In this document: in pieces, positions 23,277-34,589 of the stretch | Layout: each line of letters begins with the position of its first letter | Numbering within the stretch: the first letter of the stretch is position 1 | Source of the DNA: Metellina segmentata | Taxonomy: Eukaryota > Arthropoda > Arachnida > Araneae > Tetragnathidae | Length of the DNA stretch: 64,000 nucleotides | Direction: 5' to 3' | Assembly (NCBI GenBank): GCA_947359465.1 | Contig: OX375883.1 | Span: 91,072,911-91,136,910, forward strand | Notes under the pieces: model-generated | The model's input: the letters and a program-made list of their open reading frames with translations, nothing else | The model's database searches: none | What the model was told of the DNA's origin: nothing | Made by a program: the position numbers and the translations under genes

Positions 23277-23699
23277 GTAAGTTTGTTTTTCTCTTCATTT
23301 CGTTCGTTTTTTGATCTTGTTGTTTCGGGTTCTTTCTTCTATGTCGTTTATTCTAATGGGGTGACGAGGACCTTATCAGCCGTCGTACCATTATTCTGTA
23401 GCGGATCTTGTTCAGACTTCTTTTCGACTCTCACCTTGCAAAAGTGGAAGAGCGACGGAAACGGAGAAGGTTTCGAAATGAATTTGTATTGGGTGGATGA
23501 TCAAGTTCGTCGGTTTGGGTTTTTTTTTTGTTTTTTTTTAGCACTAAGTGGCTCAAAAAGTTTTTGGTGCTAGATGGAATTGCATCGCAAAGCCGTAGTG
23601 TCATCTGCTTCACAAGTGTCATGTTTTGATGTTGTTTGATGGAAGGAAATTCGGCGAGCACTTGCGTAAACAATTGTGTTATTGGGTTGTATTTTTTAA

Positions 23700-23985
23700 C
23701 TAGCTGCATAACTCGGCGTTGCTCGGGTTTCATATCTGACCACGACAGCTAAAATAGGACGGCGATATTACCCTGTGTTTACTCAAATACGCAAACTTTC
23801 CTTATACATGTTCATTTATTGCAGAACTAACTTTAGATTTTAAAATTCTGGCTTCGAGGGGCACTTTTAGGACTACCTGTGTGCCACTTTTCATGGCTAC
23901 AGATGCGTCTGAAGATAAAAACGAAATAGCCTATGTTTTCCGCAATGTTTTAATGTATAAGTAATCCAAATTTGAAAATGAATGT
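23700..23985 (-). mobile_element. Helitron-like 3' terminal fragment
   Basis: Read on the minus strand the fragment ends ACCCGAGCAACGCCGAGTT, then ATGCAGCTAG. This is a GC-rich hairpin-like word about 10 nt before a CTAG end, the usual layout of a Helitron 3' terminus (CTRR). The interior words GTGGCACACAGGTAGTCC and AAAGTGCCCCTCGAAG recur in similar form near 53.78 and 59.84 kb. Confidence 0.6.
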
Positions 23986-24045
23986 GTCAAATGGTGTGTA
24001 GATTTATATAGAGAATACACGCGGGCATACATCCTTTTTTAAATA

Positions 24046-24430
24046 CACAACCCTACAATAATGGACCGGACAGCATGATGTGATGATATAAGGGAAAGAA
24101 TATATGCTTTAACGGAGGGATAGTTCCGCCCCCCCCCACGTGTTGCGATTACGCTAGCAACCCTACTGGGCAAACTTTCAACAAGGTTTTGATACACAGC
24201 TATGGGTATTTGTGTCCATTCCTGCTGCAAGAATGTCGACAGCTCAGCTGTTGATTTCGGACGTGGTTTCCTGGTCCGTAAGCGTCGTTCTAACGCGTCC
24301 CACAAATGTTCAATGGGGTTTAGGTCAAGACTCTGAGCAGGCCAGGGATGACGTTTTACATCCATATCTCGATACCACTGCTTGACAGAAGCTGCAACGG
24401 AGCGTTGTATTCCTGGAAATTTTTGATTGT
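24046..24430 (-). pseudogene. Tc1-like transposase C-terminus with terminal repeat
   Basis: The TIR CAACCCTACAATAATGGACC at the left follows TA (24044-24045). The minus-strand frame reads SVKQWYRDMDVKRHPWPAQS and then LDLNPIEHLWDALERRLR, which contains the final catalytic block. The first two catalytic Asp regions are missing. Confidence 0.88.
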
Positions 24431-24729
24431 TATAACACAATGACCGGTTGTCTTCAGCTTATACTCGGTCTCAAATTTCCTTTGATCCTCAATCGGGCTG
24501 TTATTGCTTGAATAGTAAGCCATAACGATCGATATGCGCTCAGAAACCCCGTATTTCTACATTTTCACCGTACAATGAATTACAACTACAAGTGCACATA
24601 CTAAAAAAGATCTCAACATGCCATGCATTCAACCGCCAAGTTTTAACTGAATATTGCCAACGGTTCGAAAGTTATCAAGGTTTTTTTTTTCATATAGCTC
24701 AATACCTGTCACCCTGTAGATTGATATTG

Positions 24730-24960
24730 AATAAACGTCGCCCTGGTGAAACACAACGGGTTATCTGCCACGGTCCTGAATAAATACAGAAGAGAAGATA
24801 CGAGGAAAACAGCTCATAATTTTGAATCACGGTCAGATGACGAGGCAACACCTGAGCTGGAACCCGACTCTCGAAACTTCCATATCACGCCAGTATGAGG
24901 AAATTTAAGGCCACGGCATATTTAACGTGAACCAGCCTCCTCTTGCACTATCGTCTTTGG
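24730..24960 (-). mobile_element. SINE family A, degenerate fragment
   Basis: On + it reads ATAAACGTCGCCCTGGTGAAACAC to CATATTTAACGTGAACCAGCC, a reversed SINE body with heavy substitution and no head. Confidence 0.75.
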
Positions 24961-25036
24961 TTGAATAAAGTTTCAATGTCGTTCTGTAAGGCCCTATTTA
25001 TTACGGACAATAAAACGGACAACCCACAGCAATATA

Positions 25037-25582
25037 AACTACCCTACAATAATGGACCGGACCTCAAGATGGGATGGTATAAGGGAAAGAATACATGCTT
25101 TAATAGGGGGATGGTGCCCCACGTGCTGCAATTATACTAGCACCCTTTCTGGGAATACTTTCAACATGGTTTTGATACACAGATCTGGGAATTTGTGTTC
25201 ATTCCAGCTGCAAGAATGTCACCAGCTCAGCGGTAGATTTAGGACGTGGTTCCCTGGTCCGTGAGCGTCGCTCTTACTCGCCCCACAACTGTTCTATGAG
25301 GTTTAGGTCGGGACTCTGAGCAGACCATGGAAGACGTTTTACATCCATGTCTCGATACCACTGCTTGACAGAGACTGCAACATTACATGGAGTGTTGTCG
25401 TCCTGGAAGTAACATTCGTCCATTCTATAAAATGGCCAGAGCTTAGGAAGAACCTGATTGTGTAAAATGTTCGTGTAGGTGTCGGCGTTCAACTGACCAG
25501 GAACAACATGCAGAGGTCCCAGGCCATACCATGAATAACACCCCAAACAAGTAGTCGGATTTTATGCAAATCCGCTAGCATC
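25037..25582 (-). pseudogene. Tc1-like transposase, central and C-terminal part
   Basis: The left TIR is ACTACCCTACAATAATGGACC after TA. The minus-strand ORF at 25546-25274 covers WYGLGPLHVVPGQLNAD, CYFQDDNTPC (second catalytic Asp region) and SPDLNLIEQLWGE (third). A premature stop follows and the N-terminal domain is missing; sequence homology stops near 25582 after GATTTTATGCAAATCCGCTAGC. Confidence 0.88.
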
Positions 25583-25947
25583 CAATCCCTTATTGATGGG
25601 GGCAGACAATAAGGTGCATCTAAGATTTATTAGCTTTTTTTTATTTCCGAAAAGGCAAGAATGCTTCGCTGAAGCAAAAGAAGATAGGTGTTGTGCAAGG
25701 TTAGGGTACCGTTCACGGTTCCTCATGCCGTAAGTGGTTCAGAAAGTTTCATCACTTGGATCAGTTCTACAGCCAGAAACCTGAGAACTTGTATTTCAGG
25801 GACAATGCAGCTACCGAAGAGTTGGAGAAAAATCATCAAATAGAAAGGCACATACTAAATTTATTAAATGTAATTTTTAGTATAAATAAAATAATTTTTC
25901 TTCAATTTTTGTTAAAAAAACTGGACGAAACTTTTGCATTGACCCTA

Positions 25948-27978
25948 TAGATAGTTTGGATATAAAGGCTAGGCCTTGTCTTATTTCTATGTAGTATACT
26001 ATCTCAAATTATTTTTCATCCTCCGTTCCTTTACCTAAACTTAAATTCCAGTGGCTGCTTTGATGGCAAATTGAGTTACAATTTTTTCTTGTTAAATTTA
26101 GTATGACTTGTTCGTAAACAAAAAGGTTTTTACTGAATCATGTCATAATTTCTTTGTTCAATATGATGCGCGTGATTTAACATCACCTAAAAGTAATAAA
26201 TAACCCCTTCTAAACCCAATAGATAGTTTGGATATAAAGCCTAGGCAATGTCTTATTTCTACGTAGCATACTATCTTAAATTATTTTTCATCCTCTGTTC
26301 CTTTACCTAAACTCAAATTTCAGTGCCTGCCTTGATGGCAAATTGAGTTTATATTTAAAAGTTAAACTTAACAGGGCCAGACGATATTTATCCGAGAGTA
26401 CTAGTGGAATGCGCGGAAGAATTGGGGGAAGTAATTCACACGATATTTAATTCAACATATAGCACGGGTTGGGTACCAATGGATTGGAAGTTGGCCAACA
26501 TAACTCCAATTTTCAAAAAGGGAATACAAAGTGATCCGGGCAACTATATACCAGTAAGTCTAACATCAGTAATTTGCAAAATATTTGAATCTCTGTTAAA
26601 AAAGCATATAATGTTATACTTGGAGGAAGGGGGGACTGTTATCAGAGAATCAGCATGGGTTTAGGAAGGGCAGATCCTGCTCTACAAACCTTTTGAAGTT
26701 CTACGAAAAAATTACTGAGGAGCTGGATAATAAGAGCAGTGTGGATATGATGTGCATAGATTTTCAAAAGGCTTTTGATAAAGTACCTCATGAGGCATTA
26801 CTGTTTAAATTGGAAAGGCTGGGGATTCAGGGAAAAACATTAATATGGATAAATAATTGGTTATTGGGTAGAAAGCAGAGAGTGCAGGTAAAAGGAAATT
26901 ATTCACAGTGGACAGAAGTTATAAGTGGGGTGCCTCAGGGATCAGTTTTGGGACCAATTTTATTTATAATTTTCATAGATGATATAGGTCAGGGGATCAA
27001 GAATAGAATCAGTATATTTGCAGATGACTTAAAAATATGGGGACAGTGGATATCTATTTACAGATCGAAAATTTACAAGGGGATTTTGATAAGATATCCA
27101 AATGGGCTGTAAAATGGGGTATGTCATTTAATGTAGGGAAATGTCAAGTTCTGCATATGGGTTACAGGAACAGTGGAGCCGAGTACTGTCTGCAGGGAGT
27201 AAAGGTAAAGGAGGGAGAAACAGTCAAGAATCTTGGGGTGATAATTCACAGGGATTTTAAAATGGGTCACCAATGTTCAGCTGCGGGTAAAAAGGCTAAT
27301 AGGTTATTGGGGTATATTAAAAAGACTGTAACTTCAAGGGATAAGAATATAATCTTGCCGTTACATAAGGGTTTAGTAAGACCACATCTAGAATATGCTG
27401 TACAATTCTGGGCTCCATATATGAGAAAGGACATAGAATCAATTGAAAGGGTTCAGCACAGAGCTACAAAAATAATAAAGGGGCTAGCAAATTTCGACTA
27501 TAATGAACGTTTAAGTAAGCTAAACAAGTATACACTGGAAAGAAGAAGAAGGAAGGAATTTGATTCAGCTTTTCAAGTTTGTAAAACAAGGGGACACAGA
27601 GGGCTTAAATTTCAATAGGGATAACAGAACAAGGGGCCATGGGTATAAATTGAATAAGACACATTTTAATCGGGATTTAAGGAAAAACTACTACTTTAAT
27701 AGGGTAATAAACAGTTGGAACGCGTTGCCAGAAAATATAGTTTATTCAAAGGGAATGTACGAATTTAAGATACAATTGGATAGTCAGTGGGAATTGGGGA
27801 ATTCATAAACAAAGGACCAGCCTTGTTGAGCTCGAGCCTGTAGCTGGTCGTCAATATTTGTATTTGTATTTGTATTAACTGAAGGTGTTCGCAAGCAAAA
27901 AGTTTTTTACTGAATCACGTCATGATTTCTTTTTCCAACAGAATACGCGTGATCCAATGCTTCCTAAAGGTAGGTAGT
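25948..27978. repeat. ~270-bp tandem duplication, second unit split by a CR1-like insertion
   Basis: Unit 1 (about 25948-26207) and unit 2 share ATAGATAGTTTGGATATAAA, CATCCTCTGTTCCTTTACCT, GATGGCAAATTGAGTT, TTTTTACTGAATCA and GCGTGAT. Unit 2 starts at about 26219, breaks near 26370 and resumes at about 27880-27978, so the retrotransposon landed after the duplication. Confidence 0.85.
26372..27873 (+). pseudogene. CR1-like LINE reverse transcriptase, 5'-truncated
   Basis: Successive frames read GPDDIYPR, then WKLANITPIFKKG and SDPGNYIPVSLTSVICKIFE (26404-26664). FQKAFDKVPHE follows, then SGVPQGSVLGPILF and the catalytic FADD (about 27014-27025), a thumb region with CQVLHMGY and NLGVII, and a tail with LVRPHLEYAVQFW, RVQHRATKIIKG and RDLRKNYYF up to 27808. 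That order is typical of CR1/L2-type RT. Frameshifts near 26650, 27035 and 27600 break it. The endonuclease and ORF1 are absent. It ends in a short ATTTGT microsatellite-like tail. Confidence 0.92.
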
Positions 27979-27979
27979 T

Positions 27980-28310
27980 AGTTTACATCGCACTGGAGTA
28001 ACACAACGGGCTCTTGGCGACCGTTCGTGATTAATGGTAATAGTAATTTTAGTTAACGTCGTACTAGAGCAACACAACAGGCTATTGACGACGGTCCAGG
28101 ATCAGTCCTTTAAGGGAAAGATCCCACTGTTCGTGATTAATGCCAAAGGGAAAAATCAAAGAACATCGCCTCATAATTTTGAACTTCGGTCAGGTGACGA
28201 GTTCAACACATTACCTGCCACACCACTCTCCAAACTTCCACGCAACGCCAACATGAGGACATTTGAGGCCACGGCATATTTAACGTTCACCAGCCCCAGT
28301 GTTTACGAAC
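27980..28310 (-). mobile_element. SINE family A, composite or rearranged copy
   Basis: Two tail-end starts occur: TTTACATCGCACTGGAGTAACAC (about 27980) and GTTAACGTCGTACTAGAGCAAC (about 28054). The body continues to CATATTTAACGTTCACCAGCC. One SINE seems to have inserted in another, near the word CGTTCGTGATTAAT that appears twice (about 28023 and 28130). Confidence 0.78.
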
Positions 28311-28319
28311 TCGCAACAC

Positions 28320-29639
28320 TCTGGTTGCTAATCCGTTGCTTTTCCATCTGGGTTATATTTGTTGGTGGGGCGTATGATTCATTCATAATTACTGACCACG
28401 TCAAATAATTGTGAATTGTACTGGCGCAACTTGGCCAAAAATGGCCTTTTCGACATAAAACCAAACCAAACAATTTAACAAACCTGCAGTGAAACTTGTG
28501 TTCAGTTCTTAAGTCCAATGTAAAAATGAATAAAATTACGAAAAGAAAGTTGACAAAATGTTTAAAGCAACAAAAGAATATTAAATTAAAACATGATACG
28601 GACATTAAAATCACGAATTTGTCAATGCATATCCAATTTCATTTATGAAGGAACTTTAACGGTCATACACGAGAAAAAAGACACGACGCTATTTCAAAAT
28701 AAAAATGTTAATTGATGTATTACAACGTGCTCAAGGAAAGACGTATGCATTATTCATATTTGAAGCATTTTGTTCATCATGTTACCGAACAAAATTACTA
28801 TTATCTAATTTCACTTTTCCGGGGATAATCAGGCTTTCTGAATGCGGAAGTATGGTTCTTCAACTCAAGGTTTTCCCACTGTTTTTCCCTTTGTCTGCTA
28901 ACTCAATCAAACATTGTTAAGATGCTATGAAATGCTTTCTTACTAAATTAGGAGATTTAGACTGTTTACGGGATTGAAATCGCTTTAGTGGGCGAAAGAG
29001 GATTATTGTCTCGTTTATAATCTGATGGTTATTATCTATTCCAAGAATATATATGTGATTTGTTTTTATTGAGAATTGTTTTTAAATCTTGTTCGATTTC
29101 TGGAGGAGTTATGATATCATTTTTCATGTAATGAAATTTTGACCTAATTCTGAGAAAAGATCAATAGTTATTTGTATATAATGATTAGGTGGTTTTTGAA
29201 GAGTTGTAATGATTGGTTAAATTATGATCATTTGTTGTTTTTCAGTTTAGAATCATTCCATCTAACTGAATTTGTGAACATATTTTCTTTGTGGTTGGTT
29301 GAATTTTGCAGCCCTAGGACATATTAAATACAGCTGTGTCAAGAAAAATACATAACGTCGGATAATAAACATACACACACAAACAAATTTTTTTACTGGC
29401 ACCTAAGGGAGAGATATCGAGTATCAAACCTCACCGTCTACAACTCAGGCTTCTAGCGCGGTATTGCCTAGTGTTACCTACAGAGCCATGACAATTTTCT
29501 TTATGGATGTTTCTAATATAAACTGTAACTAAAACTTTAAATCGTTGGATCAGGAGATAGAAATGATCCTTAAATTAATAACAACTTCGTAATTTGTATT
29601 TTCTTCCTTTCATAGTACACAATTCTGTAATAATTTTCT
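28320..29639. other. Unique AT-rich sequence without recognised features
   Basis: Short ORFs at 28303-28614 (-) and 28705-28920 (+) have no family signature. No RNA gene or TE end seen. Confidence 0.4.
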
Positions 29640-30600
29640 TCTTTTATGACTCTATATCATACTATCTCTCTTGCTCTATTTCACTACAACTCTTGCTCTA
29701 TTTCACTACAAGTCTTTCTCTCCGTTCTCCATGTCTCTCTTTCCATTCTCTCTTTCGTGCCCTATGTCACTCCGTCATATTTTATCTCTTTCTCTCTCGC
29801 TGTTCTATAACCGTCACTAAGAGAAAGTGCTCTATCTCTTTAGTGCTTCATTGCAATATCTCTTACTCTATTTCCATCTCTCTCTTTCTCTCACAATCTC
29901 TCTAATGCTTTCTTCCCTCTCTTTCCCTCACAATCTCTCTAATGCTTTCTTTCCTCTCTTTCACTCTACTATATCCCTCACTATATCTCTAATGATATCT
30001 TTCATTGTACTATATTCCTCACTATCTCTCTAAGCTCTATTTCATATCTTACACTGTACTACATTCATCGTTATGTCTCTAATGATATTTTTCCTCTCTT
30101 TCACTGTACTATATCAATCACTATCTCTCTAATGATCACCTTTCACTGTACTATATCCCTCACAATTTCTCTAATGATCTCTTTTACTGTACTATACCCC
30201 TCACTATCTCTTTAATGATCACTTTCACTGTACTACATCCCTTATTATCTCTCTAATGGTCTATTTCCTCTCTCTTCTCTCTCACTGTACTAGACCTCAC
30301 TCACTATCTCTCTAGTTATCTCTTTCACTGTACTATATCCCTCACTATTTCTCTAATTCTCTCTTTCACTGTACCATATCCCTCTCTAATGCTCTCTTCC
30401 TTCACTGTGTACTGTCCCTCAATATCTCTTTAATGATCTCTTTACTCTATCTTTCACTGTGAAATATCCCTCAATATCTATTTATGATATCTTTACTCTT
30501 ACTTTCACTGTATTATATCCCTCACTATCTCTATAATTATCTCTTTCACTGTACTATATCCCTAACTATATCTCTAATGCTCTCTTTCACTGTACCATTA
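29640..30600. repeat. Pyrimidine-rich minisatellite, ~40-45-bp degenerate units
   Basis: Units resemble TTTCACTGTACTATATCCCT followed by CACTATCTCTCTAATGATCT. The + strand is strongly pyrimidine-rich across the whole array; the left part is a simpler CTCT-rich stretch. The ORFs here are low-complexity artefacts. Confidence 0.9.
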
Positions 30601-31230
30601 CCGTATGTCCATAAATTATTTCCTGAAATCACTTCAATTTTCCTTTTACGAGTAATTAGAGATATTTCAGATTCTACTGTAATTCATATAACCACAGCAT
30701 TTATTGAAACAGGAAGTTGCAACTTTGCCTCCATTGTTATAAACAAGTTTATCTCTCTATATTTCTCAGTAATACAAAATTTAATTGCATACATTGTTCT
30801 CTAAATAGTTTAATCATGTTTCCACACACAGTAAAAATATCCGTTGTTCTGTATGCGATTTTCAGAAGAATTTTGACGACTCTAAGTTCTTCTGAAGCTT
30901 GTTTTTGAACTTTTTTTTATCAGATCTGTTGTTATTACTGTGAAACAGATCGTTCACTACTATTTTCGAAAACGTGAATCGAAATTCTGCATTTGAATTT
31001 ATTAGTAGGGATGAAATGCCTTTTCTATCTCTTAGGCGGTGTTTTAATGGTGAGTCGTGATGAATACCACACGTTCTACGATGCATTACAATGCATCGAG
31101 TAACTTAAAATAACGATAAATTTCACTATATTATCAGTTGTTATTTTTTATCCCATTTGGTCTGCACAATCTAAACTAAATTCGTGAGTTCATACACCGT
31201 CAAAACGTCCAAGAACAGGTTATTAAAATA
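30601..31230. other. Unique sequence without recognised features
   Basis: Short ORFs only. Nothing could be assigned. Confidence 0.4.
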
Positions 31231-31231
31231 C

Positions 31232-31370
31232 TTAGGTGTTACCTCGTCATCAGACCGTGTTTCAAAATTAAGTTTTGTTGTCTCCGGATCATTCGCCGAC
31301 CAACTGGTCTGGTGGTTAGACATGATCTAGAGGCTAACACCTTAACCACTATACCAGTTGGCCTGTTGAG
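31232..31370. mobile_element. SINE scraps with two tRNA-like heads facing each other
   Basis: A body fragment (+, GGTGTTACCTCGTCATCAGACC) runs into a + head CGCCGACCAACTGGTCTGGTGG. Within 40 bp an inverted head, TAGAGGCTAACACCTTAACC through ACCAGTTGGCC, follows. The two heads can pair as a hairpin. Confidence 0.75.
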
Positions 31371-31497
31371 AATTAAAGTGCTTTTACACTATTGGCTACC
31401 TCTATTGATGGCTTCAGTTAGTTTTCTATACTTAAGTTTAAAATCAGATAGAAAACGAGGTGATACAACTTATTGTCAAGGTAGAGATACTTTTTTT

Positions 31498-31832
31498 AAA
31501 CAATGTCGTACTTGAGCAACTCAACGGGTTTTTGACGACGGTCCGGTATCAATCCACTAAGTGAAAAATTGAGGACAACACCACGTAATTTTGAACCTTG
31601 GTCAGATGACGTGGTAATACCTGAGCCATGGTAATACCGTGGTAATTCCATGCCCCCCACTCTCCAAACTTCAACACCAACCCAACGTGGGGACTTTCGA
31701 CCACAAGAGATTTAAGGTGCAACAGCCGGCCTCTACACCATACGCTTACAATCCATGCACTGACCCGGATTCGAACTAGGAACCTTCCGATCTAGAGGCT
31801 AACACCTTAATCACCAGACCGGTTGGTCGGCC
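31498..31832 (-). mobile_element. SINE family A, full length
   Basis: The copy runs from the reversed tail end (CAATGTCGTACTTGAGCAAC) to the reversed head CCAGACCGGTTGGTCGG. GGATTCGAAC is the reversed B box. A small internal duplication of CATGGTAATACC lies near 31625. A truncated second copy follows at about 31853-31925. Confidence 0.9.
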
Positions 31833-31929
31833 TTTTTTGCAAGTACCTAAGGTAATTTGGTAATTTTAGTTAACGTCGTACTAGAGCAACACAACGGGCT
31901 AATTGACGAAGGTTCGGGATCAGGTTTGC

Positions 31930-32569
31930 GAAACATACCCCTTGCGCCATAAAACCCAAACGATCATTTTAATCTTAACATCCACGAAAGATTACTTTCA
32001 TTGCCGATTCTAATCAAATTAAACGAGCAAAACACTTATAACCTCCATCGTCAAAGATAACGTTTTAGTTATCTTAGGTAGGTTTTACTACCTTAACTAC
32101 TCGACCACCTCATGTCTAATAAAATAACCTGATATCCTCGTTACGAAAAAATACACTGAAGGACACCTGATTGATTTCCGCTTCGAAGTCTCTCCACCCA
32201 CAGACAAAAAGCAAAACCTTAATTGCCTTAACACAACGCGACGTATATGTGTGCTAATTATACCATAATAGCGCTACGACGGAGCCCGGAACATGACAAC
32301 TGTTTGAAGGATTGCAGAGGAACGTGCCCATGGAACGAAGGGTTTGGGAGGGTGGTTTCCGTGTCGTTAATCATGTTATTTACATTACACCGCAAAGGTC
32401 AATCGTTCTTGTTTTATGCTTATGTGAGCGATTAACGGAGACAGGTAAATAGCCATTGCAGTTTGCTTAAGTGGTTGACTGGTTTAGGGGCTTTGTTTCT
32501 GCTAATATTGGAGGCTTTTAGATTGTCGTAAACATATGTAGGGTGAGTAGTTAATGAGCTAGAGAAGTA
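31930..32569. promoter_or_regulatory. Unique block; 32160-32440 is a candidate enhancer
   Basis: Words seen include CACCTGATTGATT, CTTAATTGCC, GCTAATTATACC, GTTAATCATG, TATTTACA (forkhead-like), ACCGCA (Runt-like) and AAAGGTCAA (nuclear-receptor half site), several within 50 bp around 32365-32405. No plausible protein. Function is an inference from site density and composition. Confidence 0.38.
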
Positions 32570-32750
32570 AAACGGGGCACACAATCTGGGATCAATCCCT
32601 TTGGGTAAGATCCAAGGACAACGCCTCGTAATTTTGAAACACGGTCAGATGACGAGAAGAAAACCTGAGCAGGTACCCAACTCTCCAAACTTCTACACCA
32701 CGAGTAAGTGAGGACATTTAGGCCAGGGCAGATTTAATGGGCAGCAGTAC
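32570..32750 (-). mobile_element. SINE family A, headless fragment
   Basis: On + it reads CTGGGATCAATCCCTTTGGG through CAGATTTAATGGGCAGCAG, the reversed body with many changes. Confidence 0.75.
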
Positions 32751-32817
32751 CCGCGCACATGACGGTTAGTGTATAGTATCATATAGTATAGTATATAGTC
32801 AAGTATCCCTTAATATT

Positions 32818-33081
32818 TTTTTTTCCAATGGCAAGGCATTACAATTGCGAAGAGAAATACAGAATACAATACAATACAAAGTACAGAGTTAACCGAGGAC
32901 ATTTTAGCCTTATACAAGGCCAAAAGTGCTGGTCACTTGTGAAGGGGTACCCAGTGGGTGGACCATCATTGTCCCTAACAAAGGACAGCACAATTTTACA
33001 TCCATGCCCTAACCCCGGATTCGAACCAGGAACCTTCCGATCCAGTGGCCAACACCTTGACCACTAGACCGGTTGGTCGGC
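32818..33081 (-). mobile_element. SINE family B, full length, with 15-bp TSD
   Basis: A perfect 15-bp duplication GTATCCCTTAATATT flanks it (32803-32817 and 33082-33096). On the minus strand it starts GCCGACCAACCGGTCTAGTGG with B box GGTTCGAATCC, so the head matches family A. The body is different (contains the reverse of GGGGTACCCAGTGGGTGG), and it ends in an A-run rather than an ATTACC tail. Confidence 0.93.
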
Positions 33082-33099
33082 GTATCCCTTAATATTGTC

Positions 33100-34370
33100 A
33101 AGTTAATATATAAAGATGCGTATACATTTGCAAGTCGAACCGTTCGTTTAAATTAGAGCAGGAAGAAAAGCAACGAACCACTCACGATAACGTCCCAATC
33201 AGAAACCGAGAACGCCTATGTGTTCGTTGAAAAACGAACAGAGAGCGGATCGCCATGAGCCGTTCAAGAGCCGTTTGTTTGACGCCCAAAACCCCGTACA
33301 AATCATAAGAACTAGAGAATTGCGTATATATACGCGCCTTTAGTGAAACACATTTAGTCAAAATTTTCGAGTTGTCCTCGTAATTCATACTGAACAAAAC
33401 AAGAAACCTTGTCTTGATTCTAAGACATCGACACAAGAGGATGGCGAGTAATGTTACATTTCTACAGTCATTGTAAACATTTTTGCAAAGTCTGAGGATT
33501 CGTACAGATATTGAGAAGACTTTCACACTACCTTCTCATACTGTTGGAATTTCTCACACTTCTATCGTAAAGCCCAATATATTCTGACTGATTATTATTC
33601 CGCGTCATCTGCTGCTGCAACGACTTGAGTAGAACAGGTGGTGTTCGTACAGATGATCTCTGATTGGATCTCGACTTTTACCGTTGGCTTCTTTTTGGAC
33701 TGCGGACGAACGACTGTTAGAGAGCACGAGAGACGATAGATACATCCAGAGGCAGAGGGTGACGTTGGAATTTGAGAACAAATACTGATGTATTTGTGTA
33801 CTGCAATTCAATCTATGATATAAATAATGTATATATTCTTACGTTCTTCAAATAATAAGAACTTAAAATCTTAGCTGCTAGTTTTTCTCTCCTTGTGAAC
33901 GATTCGTACTGTTTTCATGCTAGCGTTTGGGGCGACGACACTACAATATTCATAAATGAACATTTAATTGACTCTTCCAAGCGATAGTTTGATACTTTTT
34001 AACTTTCATAAATCTTTGGACAAACAGATACGGAACCGAAATCTGGTCTGTTAGTAAACGAAGGAAAGCATTTGAAATCCATTTTAAACAGCATGCCTTG
34101 TAATGTAAACTTACCTATATGTAAGATACATAAACGATAATTTGAAGTTCCTAGATCTCTCTGGTTCAAAAACGATATTTATATTTCAAATGTGCACAAA
34201 TTAAGGATAATGCTGAATTCGTATGAAACAAGGTCACCTAATCGCAATTTAATAGAGCATGCTTGTGATGCTCTCGGACGTCACATTTCGGCTTACGCTA
34301 CAACATCCAGGACTGCATAAGAGTAAAAACGTTATATGGCTCACGAATGGACTCATTACCACAGGAACTC
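33100..34370. other. Unique sequence; minus ORFs unassigned
   Basis: 33182-33526 (-, 114 residues) and 33605-33811 (-) are open, but I recognise no family. A palindromic GCGTATATATACGC lies near 33317. The stretch from TGTTGGAATTTC (33541) to about 33930 resembles an LTR in composition, but no partner or duplication was found. Confidence 0.3.
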
Positions 34371-34374
34371 TTGG

Positions 34375-34580
34375 TAGGTAGAATCTTAAACAGCGTCGCA
34401 CTGGAGCAACACAATGAGATATTGGCGATGGTCCGGGTTCAAATCCGAAAGGAAAGATCCGATGACAACACCAAGTATTTTTGAATCAATATCAGATGAC
34501 GAGAACTCAGGAGTTTCGAGAGTGGGATGACCCCTGAGTTGGCTCCCCACTCTCTAACCTTCCCAACCACGTCAAAGAAC
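34375..34580 (-). mobile_element. SINE family A, degenerate fragment
   Basis: GTCGCACTGGAGCAACACAATG and GATGACAACACCAAG are reversed body words. The inner part is partially duplicated (TTTCGAGAGTGGG next to CCCACTCTCTAACC). Confidence 0.75.
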
Positions 34581-34589
34581 TCTTGGACA

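Noticed and set aside
29594..30804. Serine/leucine-rich ORFs
   Set aside because: Low-complexity translation of a pyrimidine-rich minisatellite.
33541..33935. LTR-like block beginning TGTTGGAATTTC and followed by TTTGGGGCGACGAC
   Set aside because: No second LTR, no 5-bp duplication and no internal coding region were found; the tRNA-primer match was not convincing.
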